NCBI RefSeq assembly: GCF_030409945.1
Contig: NZ_JAUFQV010000007.1
Coordinates: 124,001-188,000, forward strand
DNA length: 64,000 nucleotides
From: Vibrio tapetis subsp. quintayensis
GTDB taxonomy: Bacteria; Pseudomonadota; Gammaproteobacteria; Enterobacterales; Vibrionaceae
Reading direction: 5' to 3'
Below are positions 35,476 to 44,612 of this stretch, one piece after another. Under the pieces are notes generated by a model that searched no databases, was not told the DNA's origin, and saw nothing but the letters and a program-made list of their open reading frames with translations. A program made the position numbers and the translations under genes. Every line of letters begins with the position of its first letter. Within the stretch, counting starts at the first letter, position 1.

Positions 35476-36360
35476 TTACATTGTAATGAAACAAGATATT
35501 TGTTTCTCAGCCAATTTTTCTTGCAATTTTGGGTAGTTAACTAGCTCATCACAGATCGCCAATACTGGCTTATTCAGTGTTTTGGCGTTTTTTGTCACCA
35601 GACTAATAAGCTCGATAACAGAATCATTTTGCGGATCAAACAATTGGCCCACTTCTTCATTCTTGCGGTCGACACCCAAGGTGAACTCCGTTAGCGTATC
35701 GATGTTGATTGCGACACCATCAAAGTATTGCAACAAACGCTCAGAAAGCAGTGCGGACGACGGCAAATCACAACCGTAAATCACCTTAAGCTTGTTCAAA
35801 CCACGTGGTAGACCTTGCTCTGCCAAACGATCGATCACTTTAGCAGCGTCACTCAGTGAACGAACGAACGGGACGATGATTTGAATATCGTGGTCTTTAG
35901 CACGTAACTGCTTAATGACTTCACACTCCAGTGCAAAAGCCGACTTATAAGCACTGCTCGCAAATCGAGATACGCCTCTTAGCCCCATGGCCGGATTTAG
36001 TTCAGATAGCTCAAACCCACCGCCTAGTAATGCACCAAAACTGTGGCTATCTGCATCACTTAAACAAACACGAATCGTTTTGTGGTGAGGAAGAATAGAA
36101 CCCTCAATGGCACCAACTAATGTCTCAACAAAGTGGCTATTGAGTTCCGCCCCCGCCAATACACCCTCTAAGGTCATTTGATCGCGTTCAGACAGCTGGG
36201 TTTGGTCATCAACCAAGCTTGGATGATAAAAGATGATCTCTTGAATCAAGCCAGATAAAAACACTGTCAGTTCATCAGACTGATGAGGTTGAGAATAAGC
36301 AGGTAGAACATCACCTAAAACGAGATCGGTGTGCATCGTTCCTTGACTTGCTGTAGACAT
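35476..36360 (-). CDS. Stand-alone PEP-utilising TIM-barrel domain (PEP synthase C-terminus-like)
   Basis: 294 residues. From about residue 85 it follows the C-terminal PEP/pyruvate-binding barrel of PEP synthase PpsA: RVCLSDADS..FGALLGG, NPAMGLRGVSRF (PpsA NPMLGFRGASRY), AFALECEVIKQLR, IIVPFVRSL, KVIYGCDLPSSALL, YFDGVAIN. The ATP-grasp and phospho-His domains are absent. The catalytic Cys is present (AICDE) but surrounding residues differ from GICGQ, and the PEP-binding GSNDMTQ is replaced by INIDTLTE, so full PEP synthase activity is impossible and even PEP binding is doubtful. It is divergent from an AroH-like gene, as ppsA is beside ppsR-aroH in E. coli. Confidence 0.85.
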   Translation of the reverse strand: MSTASQGTMHTDLVLGDVLPAYSQPHQSDELTVFLSGLIQEIIFYHPSLVDDQTQLSERDQMTLEGVLAGAELNSHFVETLVGAIEGSILPHHKTIRVCLSDADSHSFGALLGGGFELSELNPAMGLRGVSRFASSAYKSAFALECEVIKQLRAKDHDIQIIVPFVRSLSDAAKVIDRLAEQGLPRGLNKLKVIYGCDLPSSALLSERLLQYFDGVAINIDTLTEFTLGVDRKNEEVGQLFDPQNDSVIELISLVTKNAKTLNKPVLAICDELVNYPKLQEKLAEKQISCFITM

Positions 36361-36574
36361 GATTTCTCCATTAATCGATTGATATTGTTTCTTTTCATCG
36401 AAAGTAACACAACCTTTTGCAAATTCGAATCATAATCTGATACTAATCCCGCTATATTCTGACTAAATTATTAATCGATTTAACTAAGATTTAAGCCTGA
36501 TCAGATAATCATGGTTTATTCCACGGCCCATTTCCGTTATCTTAACGCCTTTGCAGTAATAAGCAGGCGCGAAA

Positions 36575-37633
36575 ATGCCATTAAAAACAGATGAATTAAG
36601 AACCCAGCCTCTAGGCCCAATGCCAACTCCCGCTGAATTGGTTCAAGCTCACCCTATCACGGACGATGTTGCAGAAAGAATTGCTCAATCTCGCCGCCAA
36701 ATTGAAGCTATTCTAACTGGCGACGATCACCGTCTTCTCGTTATCGTTGGCCCATGCTCGGTGCACGATACAGAAGCCGCACTTGATTATGCTCGTCGCT
36801 TAAGCAACATCCAAGACCAATACAAAGACGAACTCTTCATTGTTATGCGCACATACTTTGAAAAGCCTCGTACCATTGTTGGCTGGAAAGGGCTAATTAC
36901 CGATCCAAATCTAGATGGTTCTTACGCATTGGAAACTGGTCTAAACAAAGCACGTAAGTTACTGCTTGATATCAACAAGCTTGGTTTAGCCACCGCGACT
37001 GAGTTTCTAGATATGATCACAGGCCAATACATTGCGGATTTGATTACTTGGGGTGCCATTGGTGCACGTACCACTGAATCACAGATTCACCGTGAAATGG
37101 CCTCTGCTCTTTCATGCCCAGTGGGTTTCAAAAATGGCACTAACGGCAACGTGAAAATCGCCATCGATGCGATTCGTGCAGCCAAAGCGCAGCATTACTT
37201 CTACTCGCCAGACAAACACGGCCGCATGACCGTTTACCGCACCGCAGGTAATCCGTTTGGTCATGTTATTCTTCGTGGTGGCGATACAGGCCCGAACTTT
37301 GATAGCCAGTCTGTCGCGAATGCTTGTGAGCAACTTGCGGCTGTCGGCCTGCCAGAACGTTTGGTTGTCGACTTCAGCCACGCGAATTGCCAAAAGCAGC
37401 ACCGTAAACAGCTTGAAGTCGCACAAGACATTTGTGACCAAATCCGCGGCGGTTCTCATCAGGTTGCAGGCATCATGGCAGAAAGCTTTATCGAGGAAGG
37501 CAATCAGCCAATGAACGACCTTGATAACCTTAAATATGGTTGTTCGGTAACCGATCCATGTTTGAGCTGGGACCATACCGAAGAGATGCTAGATATGTTA
37601 GCATCTGCAATCAAATTTAGAACTCAAGCATAA
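36575..37633 (+). CDS. aroH: 3-deoxy-7-phosphoheptulonate synthase (DAHP synthase, AroH-like)
   Basis: 352 residues of the class I (AroAI-beta) type. Hallmarks: [59 protein letters not shown] and [11 protein letters not shown], containing metal and PEP ligands. The N-terminus ([15 protein letters not shown]) and length resemble the Trp-sensitive E. coli AroH more than AroF/AroG, but feedback specificity cannot be read safely. It makes DAHP from PEP and erythrose 4-phosphate, first step of the shikimate pathway. No clear TrpR or TyrR box was seen upstream. The yajQ-like gene starts 10 bp after its stop. Confidence 0.93.
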   Translation: MPLKTDELRTQPLGPMPTPAELVQAHPITDDVAERIAQSRRQIEAILTGDDHRLLVIVGPCSVHDTEAALDYARRLSNIQDQYKDELFIVMRTYFEKPRTIVGWKGLITDPNLDGSYALETGLNKARKLLLDINKLGLATATEFLDMITGQYIADLITWGAIGARTTESQIHREMASALSCPVGFKNGTNGNVKIAIDAIRAAKAQHYFYSPDKHGRMTVYRTAGNPFGHVILRGGDTGPNFDSQSVANACEQLAAVGLPERLVVDFSHANCQKQHRKQLEVAQDICDQIRGGSHQVAGIMAESFIEEGNQPMNDLDNLKYGCSVTDPCLSWDHTEEMLDMLASAIKFRTQA

Positions 37634-37643
37634 GGACAACTTC

Positions 37644-38126
37644 ATGCCTTCTTTTGATATTGTTTCAGAGATCGATACGGTCGAACTGCGTCACGCTGTT
37701 GATAACGCAAACCGTGAAATTACTACTCGTTTTGATTTTCGCAACGTGAAAGCAACGTTCGAATTAAAAGACGAAGTCGTAAAATTATCTGCTGAAGCTG
37801 ATTTCCAACTTAAACAAATGCGCGATATCTTACGTGGCAATTTGACTAAGCGTGGCATTGACGTTAATTCAATGGAATCTCAAAAATCGGATGCGTCTGG
37901 CAAGCTTTGGAACCAAGACATTCAGTTTAAGCAAGGCATCGATGCCCCAATGTCTAAAAAGATCGTCAAAGCGATCAAAGATGCGAAACTGAAAGTACAA
38001 GTTTCGATTCAAGGTGAAAAAGTACGCGTTACCGGTAAAAAGCGTGACGACCTGCAAGGCGCTATTGCTCTGCTTAAGCAAAGCGAATTAGGCCAACCGT
38101 TCCAATACGAGAACTTCCGCGATTAA
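37644..38126 (+). CDS. yajQ: YajQ family (UPF0234) nucleotide-binding protein
   Basis: 160 residues with the YajQ signature [23 protein letters not shown] and [14 protein letters not shown]. The family has two RRM-like folds; in Xanthomonas a member binds cyclic di-GMP, and others bind nucleic acid or phage regulators. It starts 10 bp after the DAHP synthase stop and is likely co-transcribed with it. The terminator at 38151 ends the unit. Confidence 0.95.
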   Translation: MPSFDIVSEIDTVELRHAVDNANREITTRFDFRNVKATFELKDEVVKLSAEADFQLKQMRDILRGNLTKRGIDVNSMESQKSDASGKLWNQDIQFKQGIDAPMSKKIVKAIKDAKLKVQVSIQGEKVRVTGKKRDDLQGAIALLKQSELGQPFQYENFRD

Positions 38127-38150
38127 TCGTGTAAGCCAGCTCAAAATATT

Positions 38151-38177
38151 AAAGGAGATCATATGATCTCCTTTTTT
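38151..38177 (+). terminator. Terminator of aroH-yajQ
   Basis: Perfect 24-bp palindrome with arms AAAGGAGATCAT / ATGATCTCCTTT followed by a T run. Confidence 0.88.
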
Positions 38178-38236
38178 CTTTCCACAATGGCCAAATCACC
38201 GCTGTTTACTTTATTAACCTGCTTTGTTAACCAAGC

Positions 38237-38878
38237 CTATTGACCTGCGCTCGAAGGAACCGCTCGCTCAAAAGACGCCAATGATAAACAGTTTTGTTCA
38301 ATCTCACTCAGCCTCGGAAAGTGCGTCATATCCAAGTTAAAACGATGAGCATTATACAATTGTGGGATCAAACAACAATCCACAATAGTGACAGCGTCAC
38401 CCAAGCAGTACTTACCTTCATAGCGAGATAACCGTTCCTCAAGCGGTATAAACCCTTCGATTAACCATTTGGTATACCATTGCAGCTTTTGCTTTTCATT
38501 GGTTTCAAACTGACTATTTAACTGTTTCAATACCCGTAAATTATTGAGTGGATGGATGTCGCAACAAATATCCAGTGCCAACGATTTAGCTTCAAAACGC
38601 AATGCTCCATCTTGTGGGATTAACCGCACAGAGTTGGGCGAAGCTAATTCATCTAAGTATTCAATCATCGCCAATGACTGGTGCAATTTCAGATCGCCAT
38701 GTTCTAGGCAAGGCACTAATTTACTCGGGTTCAGATTGGCATATTCAGGCGTAAGCTGTTCATCCGCCCCTGGTGCTATGTTCACCGCTATCTTTTGGTA
38801 TTCGAGCCCTTTCACCTCCAGCGCAATACGCACCCGGTAACTCGCAGAGGAACGCCAGTAATCATAAAGGGTCAGCAC
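38237..38878 (-). CDS. maiA: Maleylacetoacetate isomerase (zeta-class GST)
   Basis: 213 residues with the zeta-GST motif YDYWRSSASYRVRIALEVKG (SSxxxxR with the catalytic Ser), the cis-Pro LVPCLEHG and QSLAMIEYLDE. A C-terminal helical domain follows (LGDAVTIVDCCLIPQ). It isomerises maleylacetoacetate to fumarylacetoacetate with glutathione. It is the last gene of the homogentisate operon and overlaps the upstream hydrolase gene by 17 bp. A perfect matS site lies within it. Confidence 0.95.
   Translation of the reverse strand: MLTLYDYWRSSASYRVRIALEVKGLEYQKIAVNIAPGADEQLTPEYANLNPSKLVPCLEHGDLKLHQSLAMIEYLDELASPNSVRLIPQDGALRFEAKSLALDICCDIHPLNNLRVLKQLNSQFETNEKQKLQWYTKWLIEGFIPLEERLSRYEGKYCLGDAVTIVDCCLIPQLYNAHRFNLDMTHFPRLSEIEQNCLSLASFERAVPSSAGQ
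38388..38400. other. matS: Perfect matS site
   Basis: GTGACAGCGTCAC fits the MatP binding consensus GTGACRNYGTCAC exactly. About 0.015 such matches are expected by chance in 64 kb. It lies inside maiA, 37 kb from dif; matP is in the same window. Confidence 0.8.
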
Positions 38879-39893
38879 CTACCACCTCCTGCTCTATTCG
38901 GCCAAAAATAGAGTCGCCGTTTTCATCCAGCATCTCAATCGCGACAGTGTCACCTATTTTCATGAATGCCGTCGAGGGAGAGCCTGCTGAAATGGTTTCT
39001 ATCATGCGTAATTCCGCAATACACGAATAACCAACGCCGCCTTGATCAATGCTTGAACCATAGTCGGTATCTTGCTTATTTGAGACAGTGCCCGAACCAA
39101 TAATGGTGCCCGTACACAAACCACGAGATTTCGCGGCGTGCCCCACGAGTGTTGCGAAATCGAACGTCATGTCTTGCCCTGCATTCGGGTAACCAAACAA
39201 CGCCTGGTTATAGTAACTTCGAAGTGGCAAATGCACCTTATTACCGTGCCATGCCAGCCCTAACTCATCCGGCGTTACGGCTACGGGAGAAAAGGCACTA
39301 GAAGGTTTAGACTGATAAAACCCAAACCCTTTCGCTAATTCATTAGGAATCAAATTACGTAAAGAGACATCATTAACCAACATCATTAAGCAAATCGACT
39401 CTTGTGCTTGACGGTGAGATGCACCAGCATGAAGATCTTTGGTGATAACCGCCACTTCTGCCTCAAAGTCTAAGCCCCAATTACTGTCCGCTAATGGAAT
39501 GTTTTGCCTTGGGGCTAAAAATGTATCAGAACCGCCTTGGTACATCAGTGGGTCTGTCCAAAACGACTCGGGTATTTCAGCTCCCCTTGCTCGTCGTACT
39601 AACTCTACGTGGTTCACATAGGCTGAACCATCAGCCCAGTGGTAGGCTCGCGGCAGCGGAGACAAGCATTTGGTTTGTTCAAATAACGAATAGTCATCAG
39701 CATTGCCCGTCTCACACGCTTGATTCATGGTGACGTACATGGCTTGCAGTTGAAAAGCGTGTTTGTCCCATTCATCCAGTAAAGCCTGCATTGTCGGGAC
39801 AAGATTAGACACGTTCAAACAACGCGACAAATCGCGAGATACAACCATCAGTTGACCATCTCGTGTACCATTATCGTAAGTGGCTAGTTTCAT
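38862..39893 (-). CDS. fahA: Fumarylacetoacetate hydrolase family protein
   Basis: 343 residues of the bacterial two-domain FAH type. Features: DFEAEVAVITKDL with metal-binding acidic residues, LMMLVNDVSLRNL, GFGFYQSKPSSAFSPVAV, HAAKSRGLCTGTIIGSGTVS (in parts). It splits fumarylacetoacetate into fumarate and acetoacetate, the last step of tyrosine breakdown. It lies between hmgA (18 bp gap) and maiA (17 bp overlap). Confidence 0.94.
   Translation of the reverse strand: MKLATYDNGTRDGQLMVVSRDLSRCLNVSNLVPTMQALLDEWDKHAFQLQAMYVTMNQACETGNADDYSLFEQTKCLSPLPRAYHWADGSAYVNHVELVRRARGAEIPESFWTDPLMYQGGSDTFLAPRQNIPLADSNWGLDFEAEVAVITKDLHAGASHRQAQESICLMMLVNDVSLRNLIPNELAKGFGFYQSKPSSAFSPVAVTPDELGLAWHGNKVHLPLRSYYNQALFGYPNAGQDMTFDFATLVGHAAKSRGLCTGTIIGSGTVSNKQDTDYGSSIDQGGVGYSCIAELRMIETISAGSPSTAFMKIGDTVAIEMLDENGDSIFGRIEQEVVGADPL
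38941..38953. other. Near-matS site inside fahA
   Basis: GCGACAGTGTCAC matches the matS consensus at 12 of 13 positions, 541 bp from the perfect site at 38388. Confidence 0.4.
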
Positions 39894-39911
39894 GTTATCT
39901 CCCTTGTTAAG

Positions 39912-41045
39912 TCAAACACGCGTTTTCCAACTGTTTACATACTCAAGATTCTCGACCTTTTTAAACGCCTCAGTCACCGTTAATGACTGACGGGTGTCTA
40001 TCATGACCGCCACTTCGTCAGTAAATTTCTTGGTGTATTGTTGCCCCGCGGCGAATGCTTTAGGGTGAGGCCCGTGAGGAAAACCCAGAGGGTGCAAGGT
40101 CACGCTGCCCGGTTCTATTCCATCTCGGCTGAAGAAATCCCCTTGATGATAAAAGAGCACTTCATCGTAATCGTCGTTACTGTGATAAAACGGCACTTTA
40201 AGTGCGCCAGGGTCGCTTTCTATAGGCCGTGGTACAAAGGTACAAATAACGAAGCCGTTGGCGACAAAGGTCGTGTGGGCTGAGGGCGGTAAATGATATC
40301 GGTGAGACATTAAAGGACGTATGTCTCGCCAATTGAGCCGAACCACACTCAAGTCACCATGCCAGCCAATGGCATCCAACGGATTAAATGGGTAACTCAC
40401 CGTGGTAACACGACCAAAACGTTTAATGAGAACCTTAGTGGGCTGCTCACTATATTGCGCCTTAAACGTGTCGTTAATTTGCGGCACATCCAAAACTGCC
40501 GGGTCAAATACCGCATGTTGGCCGACGGAGCCTCTATCGGGTAAGCCATAACTGCCCTCGGTGGCTTCTATCATGAGCACAAACAACGGCTCTACGACTT
40601 CCAAGCGCCAACTGGTAGAGCGAGGAATCACCACATAATCGCCCTCTTGGACGCTCATGTGACCATAATCACTAAACAGTTCCGCTTTCCCTTGATGGAT
40701 AAACAACACATCGTCGCCATCGGCATTTCTTACTAAATCAGACATCGACTCAGTTAATGTCCAAATACGAATTTTGCAGTCGCTATTTTCTAACACATTT
40801 GGCACGTTCCATGGGCAGACGCTATCACTGGCTTCAAGCTTGGTACAGTCAAAGCTGTGTGGGCGTAAATCCCCTTCCCAGTCGTGCCAACCCGTAGGAG
40901 CGTGTTGATGATGGAAATGACTCGCCGCACCAAAAAAACCACTGCGTCCAGCTTCACGTTCATACAATGCCTGCTCTGGAAAATCCGCATGGGCTTGGCG
41001 CGAACAGGTGCCTTGCCGGATAGGGAACTGAAAAGGTTTATGCAT
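39912..41045 (-). CDS. hmgA: Homogentisate 1,2-dioxygenase
   Basis: 377 residues from the ATG at 41045, which overlaps the hpd stop (ATGCATAA, 8 bp). An upstream in-frame start at 41117 lies within hpd and is not needed. The cupin-like body has SFDCTKLEASD, DDVLFIHQGKAELFSDYG, GDYVVIPRSTSWRLEV, and late metal-site region HSNDDYDEVLFYHQGDF and LHPLGFPHGPHP with His/Glu ligands. It cleaves the homogentisate ring with Fe(II) and O2 to maleylacetoacetate. It is shorter than animal HGD (445) but normal for the marine bacterial form. Confidence 0.92.
   Translation of the reverse strand: MHKPFQFPIRQGTCSRQAHADFPEQALYEREAGRSGFFGAASHFHHQHAPTGWHDWEGDLRPHSFDCTKLEASDSVCPWNVPNVLENSDCKIRIWTLTESMSDLVRNADGDDVLFIHQGKAELFSDYGHMSVQEGDYVVIPRSTSWRLEVVEPLFVLMIEATEGSYGLPDRGSVGQHAVFDPAVLDVPQINDTFKAQYSEQPTKVLIKRFGRVTTVSYPFNPLDAIGWHGDLSVVRLNWRDIRPLMSHRYHLPPSAHTTFVANGFVICTFVPRPIESDPGALKVPFYHSNDDYDEVLFYHQGDFFSRDGIEPGSVTLHPLGFPHGPHPKAFAAGQQYTKKFTDEVAVMIDTRQSLTVTEAFKKVENLEYVNSWKTRV
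40872..40879 (-). other. KOPS-like octamer pointing to dif
   Basis: CCCTTCCC on the plus strand is GGGAAGGG on the minus strand, matching GGGNAGGG in the direction of dif. Confidence 0.4.
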
Positions 41046-42108
41046 CGTCCAGTACCCCTCGGCGTATTTGATCTTCCTCGATCGATTCAAACAAAGCTTT
41101 AAAGTTACCCTCTCCAAAACCCTCGTTGCCTTTGCGTTGAATTATTTCGAAAAAGACCGGGCCAATTACGGTTTGAGTAAAGATTTGTAGCAAAATACCG
41201 TCTTTCATTGGCGCCCCGTCTATCAGTACTCTTAAGCGTTTCAGTTGTTCAAGATCTTCACTGTGTCCCTCTACGCGTTCATTCACTTTTTCATAATAGG
41301 TATCTGGTGTCGGCATAAAGTCCATACCACGGCTGCGTAGCGTCGAGACGGTTTGATAAATGTCGTCAGTTGTCATCGCGATGTGTTGGATGCCCTCGCC
41401 GTTATATTCACGAATAAACTCTTCAATTTGCGATTTATCATCGGAAGATTCATTGATGGGAATTCGAATCTTGCCACAAGGTGCGGTCATGGCGCGGCTA
41501 ACCAACCCTGTGAGTTTGCCCTCTATGTCGAAATAGCGGATCTCTCTAAAGTTACCGATACGCTCGTAAAATCCAGACCATACGTCCATCTGCCCTTGCC
41601 TGACGTTATGGGTAAGGTGGTCTATTTCATACAAACCCACACTGTGTTCGGCCACTTTTTGCTTGTAGTCACGATAGAAAACAAAATCCACATCGTAAAT
41701 TTCATGGTCACCATAACGGTCAACAAAATAGAGCAAGCTTTCCCCCACGCCATAAATAGCAGGAATGCTGAGTTCCATCGGCCCGATTTCTGTTCGATAT
41801 TCGGTACCTCCGTTGTTTAACGCCTGCGCCATTGCCACATTGGCATCTTTAACACGAAATGCCATACCACAAACTGACGGGCCGTGAAGCTCGGCAAATT
41901 TCTCGGCTTGACTGTGCGGCTGCGCATTGACAATAAAATTGACGTCACCTTGTCGATACAACCACGCTTGCTTTGATCGATGTTTGGCGACTTCCGTAAA
42001 ACCAAGCTGAAAGAAAAGAGTTTTAAGCGCTTCAATCCCTTGTGGATCCGCGGCGGTATACTCTACAAACTCAAAACCGTCTGTGCCTAAAGGGTTCAAT
42101 CCATCCAT
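41038..42108 (-). CDS. hpd: 4-hydroxyphenylpyruvate dioxygenase
   Basis: 356 residues from the ATG at 42108, which has AAGGAAAG about six bases upstream; the in-frame start at 42129 adds seven residues. The VOC-fold protein has the three Fe(II) ligands: His in YEIDHLTHNV, His in GIQHIAMTTDD and Glu in GPVFFEIIQRKG, with the C-terminal EGNFKALFESIEEDQ helix that closes the site. It converts 4-hydroxyphenylpyruvate to homogentisate. It is first in the operon hpd-hmgA-fahA-maiA. A TyrR-like box lies ~230 bp upstream. Confidence 0.96.
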   Translation of the reverse strand: MDGLNPLGTDGFEFVEYTAADPQGIEALKTLFFQLGFTEVAKHRSKQAWLYRQGDVNFIVNAQPHSQAEKFAELHGPSVCGMAFRVKDANVAMAQALNNGGTEYRTEIGPMELSIPAIYGVGESLLYFVDRYGDHEIYDVDFVFYRDYKQKVAEHSVGLYEIDHLTHNVRQGQMDVWSGFYERIGNFREIRYFDIEGKLTGLVSRAMTAPCGKIRIPINESSDDKSQIEEFIREYNGEGIQHIAMTTDDIYQTVSTLRSRGMDFMPTPDTYYEKVNERVEGHSEDLEQLKRLRVLIDGAPMKDGILLQIFTQTVIGPVFFEIIQRKGNEGFGEGNFKALFESIEEDQIRRGVLDDA

Positions 42109-42136
42109 TATTATCTTTCCTTTTATCAATGTTGAA

Positions 42137-42252
42137 AGCGGAGTTCTAAGGGCTAAGTTCTAAAAGCTAGGTAGAGCTATGAGCGAGAAGCTTTGGGCTT
42201 AGTATTTAATACTTAGCTTTTAGCACTTCGCTTTTAGTACTTAACTCTTACT
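42137..42252. repeat. Degenerate inverted-repeat element (AGCTAAG/CTTAGCT family)
   Basis: Left half has CTAAGGGCTAAG, TTCTAAAAGCTAGG and GGGCTTAGTATT; right half has ATACTTAGCTTTTAGC, ACTTCGCTTTTAG and TACTTAACTCTT, an imperfect reverse complement of the left. The ~115-bp element can fold into a long hairpin between the hpd start and its putative upstream control region. Confidence 0.6.
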
Positions 42253-42338
42253 ACTTTGCTTTTAAAAAAATGGACGGCAGCAGGCAAAAAGAAAAGTTTC
42301 GATCGTCAATTGAGAAAGATGAGCATTACGCATCTAGA

Positions 42339-42356
42339 TGTAAATAAAATGTTACA
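42339..42356. promoter_or_regulatory. TyrR-like box upstream of hpd
   Basis: TGTAAATAAAATGTTACA matches the TyrR consensus TGTAAA-N6-TTTACA at 11 of 12 defined positions. TyrR/PhhR regulators control aromatic amino-acid catabolism in gammaproteobacteria, which fits the downstream hpd operon. The box is ~230 bp from the start codon. Confidence 0.55.
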
Positions 42357-42435
42357 AAAAAGGAAGGGCGAGATAAAAGGCTGGTTTAAAAGATATTTAT
42401 TAAGGCAGCATGATATGAAAATTGATACTTGCTGT

Positions 42436-42463
42436 AAAAAGCAGCCAATGAATTCGGCTGCTT
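42436..42463 (-). terminator. Terminator of the SH3-protein gene
   Basis: Stem AAGCAGCC / GGCTGCTT with a 9-nt loop, followed on the minus strand by five T, 50 bp after the stop at 42514. Confidence 0.85.
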
Positions 42464-42513
42464 ATATTAATGTTTTTAGTAAAATGGGCGTTACACAGAA
42501 TCTGTCACAGCGC

Positions 42514-43173
42514 CTATTGTGAAAAGACTTCTTTCGTTTCGGTATCAAGATAGATTTTGTCGTCTCTTTCCAACCCTCCACAATAGGTGTAATACACACT
42601 TCGTTCTGAGAATACCGTAGACACGAGCCAGCCTTTGGTTTGGGCGAAATCATCATCAGTACATTGCCCGGTATCGATTAACTTTTGCGATACACTCATA
42701 AACACATCGCGGTGATCCATAAAATCGTCGGAATGTTTGATTTTTATTTCTAATCGACCAGAACGTACCTGCGCCATATTACTTGGAACTTCATCGGCCA
42801 AGAAATCGGTGGAAACCCACTGAGCCAATTCGCCATCCACAAACTCAATATACTCACTGATTCGTGCCCAGCCCTCTTTCACCTCTAGCACATCAACCTT
42901 GGTACCAATGTCTAACACGGTGGAAATACGGCCTTGGCTATTGGGTTCTCGTCTTACGTTTAAGCTGCTCGAGGTAACGTAATATTCCCCCGGTTTCATT
43001 GTTTCTTCTTTTTGCATAATGGCACCGAGGTCAATCCCGCCCTCTGTTATGGGCGCGTCCATCTCTTTTACTGGTTCTTCGACCACCTCTTCCGCCATCA
43101 TAATGAAGAAATAATAGTACGCGCCGCCACCTGCTAGCGCTAAGATCACAATTAATATCAATAACTTCTTCAT
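42514..43173 (-). CDS. Membrane-anchored bacterial SH3-domain protein
   Basis: 219 residues from the ATG at 43173, preceded by AGAGG; a longer start at 43242 would add 23 residues that do not look like a signal. An N-terminal membrane helix (KKLLILIVILALAGGGAYYYFF) anchors it, given in part. A bacterial SH3 domain follows (GEYYVTSSSLNVRREPNSQG, GTKVDVLEVKEGWARIS, WVSTDFL), then a ~90-residue C-terminal domain with two Cys (GQCTDDDF, YTYCGGLE). It probably binds the cell wall in the periplasm. Function unknown. Confidence 0.85.
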   Translation of the reverse strand: MKKLLILIVILALAGGGAYYYFFIMMAEEVVEEPVKEMDAPITEGGIDLGAIMQKEETMKPGEYYVTSSSLNVRREPNSQGRISTVLDIGTKVDVLEVKEGWARISEYIEFVDGELAQWVSTDFLADEVPSNMAQVRSGRLEIKIKHSDDFMDHRDVFMSVSQKLIDTGQCTDDDFAQTKGWLVSTVFSERSVYYTYCGGLERDDKIYLDTETKEVFSQ

Positions 43174-43423
43174 CGCTTCGCCTCTAAACCCTTTCCTCTT
43201 AACACTAGCACAGTGCAAGCTAAATTTGCTGAGAACTGCCACTCACATCAACATGCTTAATATCTTAGCCATACAAACATTCAAGCTGGTAATGTTTATT
43301 GGGATATCTGGCTACCAAGTCTAACTTGTCTAGCGTTAAGTTTTATAATTTATTGATCTAAACAGCCTTAAATCACATTTTGATCGCGTAAAGTAGAGTC
43401 AAATTAAGTGAGAGAGATAAGAA

Positions 43424-44536
43424 ATGACCACCATTAATCAAGATAGACTGATCCAACACTTTATTGATCTAGTAAAAATCGACAGCGAATCACGTAACGA
43501 AAAAGCCATGTCGATTGAAATTGCTGAGCAACTTGGCCAATTAGGCTTTGAAGTTAAAAAGCTTGACGTTCCTGCCGACATTTCAAATGGTTTCAATGTT
43601 TACGGTAAATTAGCTGGCACACTTCCGGGTAGCGTTTTAGTAAGCGCGCACATGGATACTGTATCGCCGGGCAACAGCATCGAACCTATCATCGAAGATG
43701 GCATCATAAGTTCTAAAGGCGACACCATTCTAGGCGGTGACGACAAGTCGGGTATTTCTGCATTAATTGAAGCCGTTCGCTGTATTCAAGAAGAGTCTCT
43801 CCCACATCAAACTGTTGAGGTTGCTTTCACTGTTCATGAAGAAGGTGGATTACACGGCTCTAAGAACTTTGAAATGCAGCACATCGAATCTGACTGCGCT
43901 ATCGTACTTGATTCAGGCGGCCCTATCGGTACCATCATTACTTCTGCTCCTGGCCAGCAAAACCTGAAAGTCACCATCAAAGGTCGCCCAGCGCATGCTG
44001 GCTTAGCGCCTGAAGAAGGCATTAATGCGCTCTATGTTGCCGCTGATGCAATCAATGGTATGAACCTAGCTCGTATCGACGAAGAAACCACGGCAAACAT
44101 CGGTGTGGTAAAAGGCGGTCAAGCAACCAACATCGTTATGCCTGAGTTGTACATTGAAGCAGAAGCACGCTCGTTAAATGACGAAAAGTTAGCAAAGCAA
44201 GTTGAGCATATGGAAGCGACCTTCCGCGCAGCAGCAGACAAGCACGGTGCAGAAGTGGAAATTGTATCTACTCGCGCATACAACGCCTACAAAATTGCCG
44301 ATGAAGACGCCCATGTAGCAAACGTTAAACAAAGCTTTGCGGCTATTGGCATCGATGCCATGACCAAATCAACAGGTGGCGGCAGTGATGCAAACATCTT
44401 CAATAGCAAAGGCTTAAAAACGGTCAACCTGTCTACTGGTATGTCTAAAGTACACACCACGAACGAATTTATTGCGATTCAAGATATGGTAGACATTACT
44501 CGCTTCATGAAACAGCATTTAAGTACTGCAAGTTAG
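43424..44536 (+). CDS. M20 family metallopeptidase, peptidase T-like
   Basis: 370 residues with M20 zinc motifs: SAHMDTVSPG (first His and Asp), LGGDDKSGIS (bridging Asp) and VHEEGGLHGSK (catalytic Glu, metal Glu), and HTTNEF near the C-terminus (last His). The lid domain starts near residue 180 (GRPAHAGLAPEEG). It resembles the YqjE/PepT-like peptidases, probably cytoplasmic and acting on di- or tripeptides. A terminator follows at 44613. Confidence 0.92.
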   Translation: MTTINQDRLIQHFIDLVKIDSESRNEKAMSIEIAEQLGQLGFEVKKLDVPADISNGFNVYGKLAGTLPGSVLVSAHMDTVSPGNSIEPIIEDGIISSKGDTILGGDDKSGISALIEAVRCIQEESLPHQTVEVAFTVHEEGGLHGSKNFEMQHIESDCAIVLDSGGPIGTIITSAPGQQNLKVTIKGRPAHAGLAPEEGINALYVAADAINGMNLARIDEETTANIGVVKGGQATNIVMPELYIEAEARSLNDEKLAKQVEHMEATFRAAADKHGAEVEIVSTRAYNAYKIADEDAHVANVKQSFAAIGIDAMTKSTGGGSDANIFNSKGLKTVNLSTGMSKVHTTNEFIAIQDMVDITRFMKQHLSTAS

Positions 44537-44547
44537 GGAGTTTATGG

Positions 44548-44604
44548 GCGGAAGGCTAGAGGCGGAAAGAAAAAGCCTAGAGCCCAACGCCTTTAGCCTT
44601 AACT
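44548..44604. repeat. Imperfect inverted repeat, GGCGGAAGGC family
   Basis: GGCGGAAGGCTAGAGGCG on the left and GCCTAGAGCC..CGCCTTTAGCC on the right form an imperfect hairpin. Related units occur at 30661, 42137 and 47866. Confidence 0.6.
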
Positions 44605-44612
44605 CTAATATT

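Noticed and set aside
41046..41117. 24-codon N-terminal extension of HmgA
   Set aside because: Lies within the end of hpd; the ATG at 41045 with the ATGCATAA overlap is the standard coupled start.
42256..42522. Plus-strand 88-codon frame, Lys-rich
   Set aside because: TTG start without ribosome binding site, poor composition, and it runs through the TyrR-like box and the terminator of the opposite gene.
43352..43390. FNR-like TTGAT motifs upstream of the M20 peptidase
   Set aside because: Two half sites not arranged as TTGAT-N4-ATCAA.
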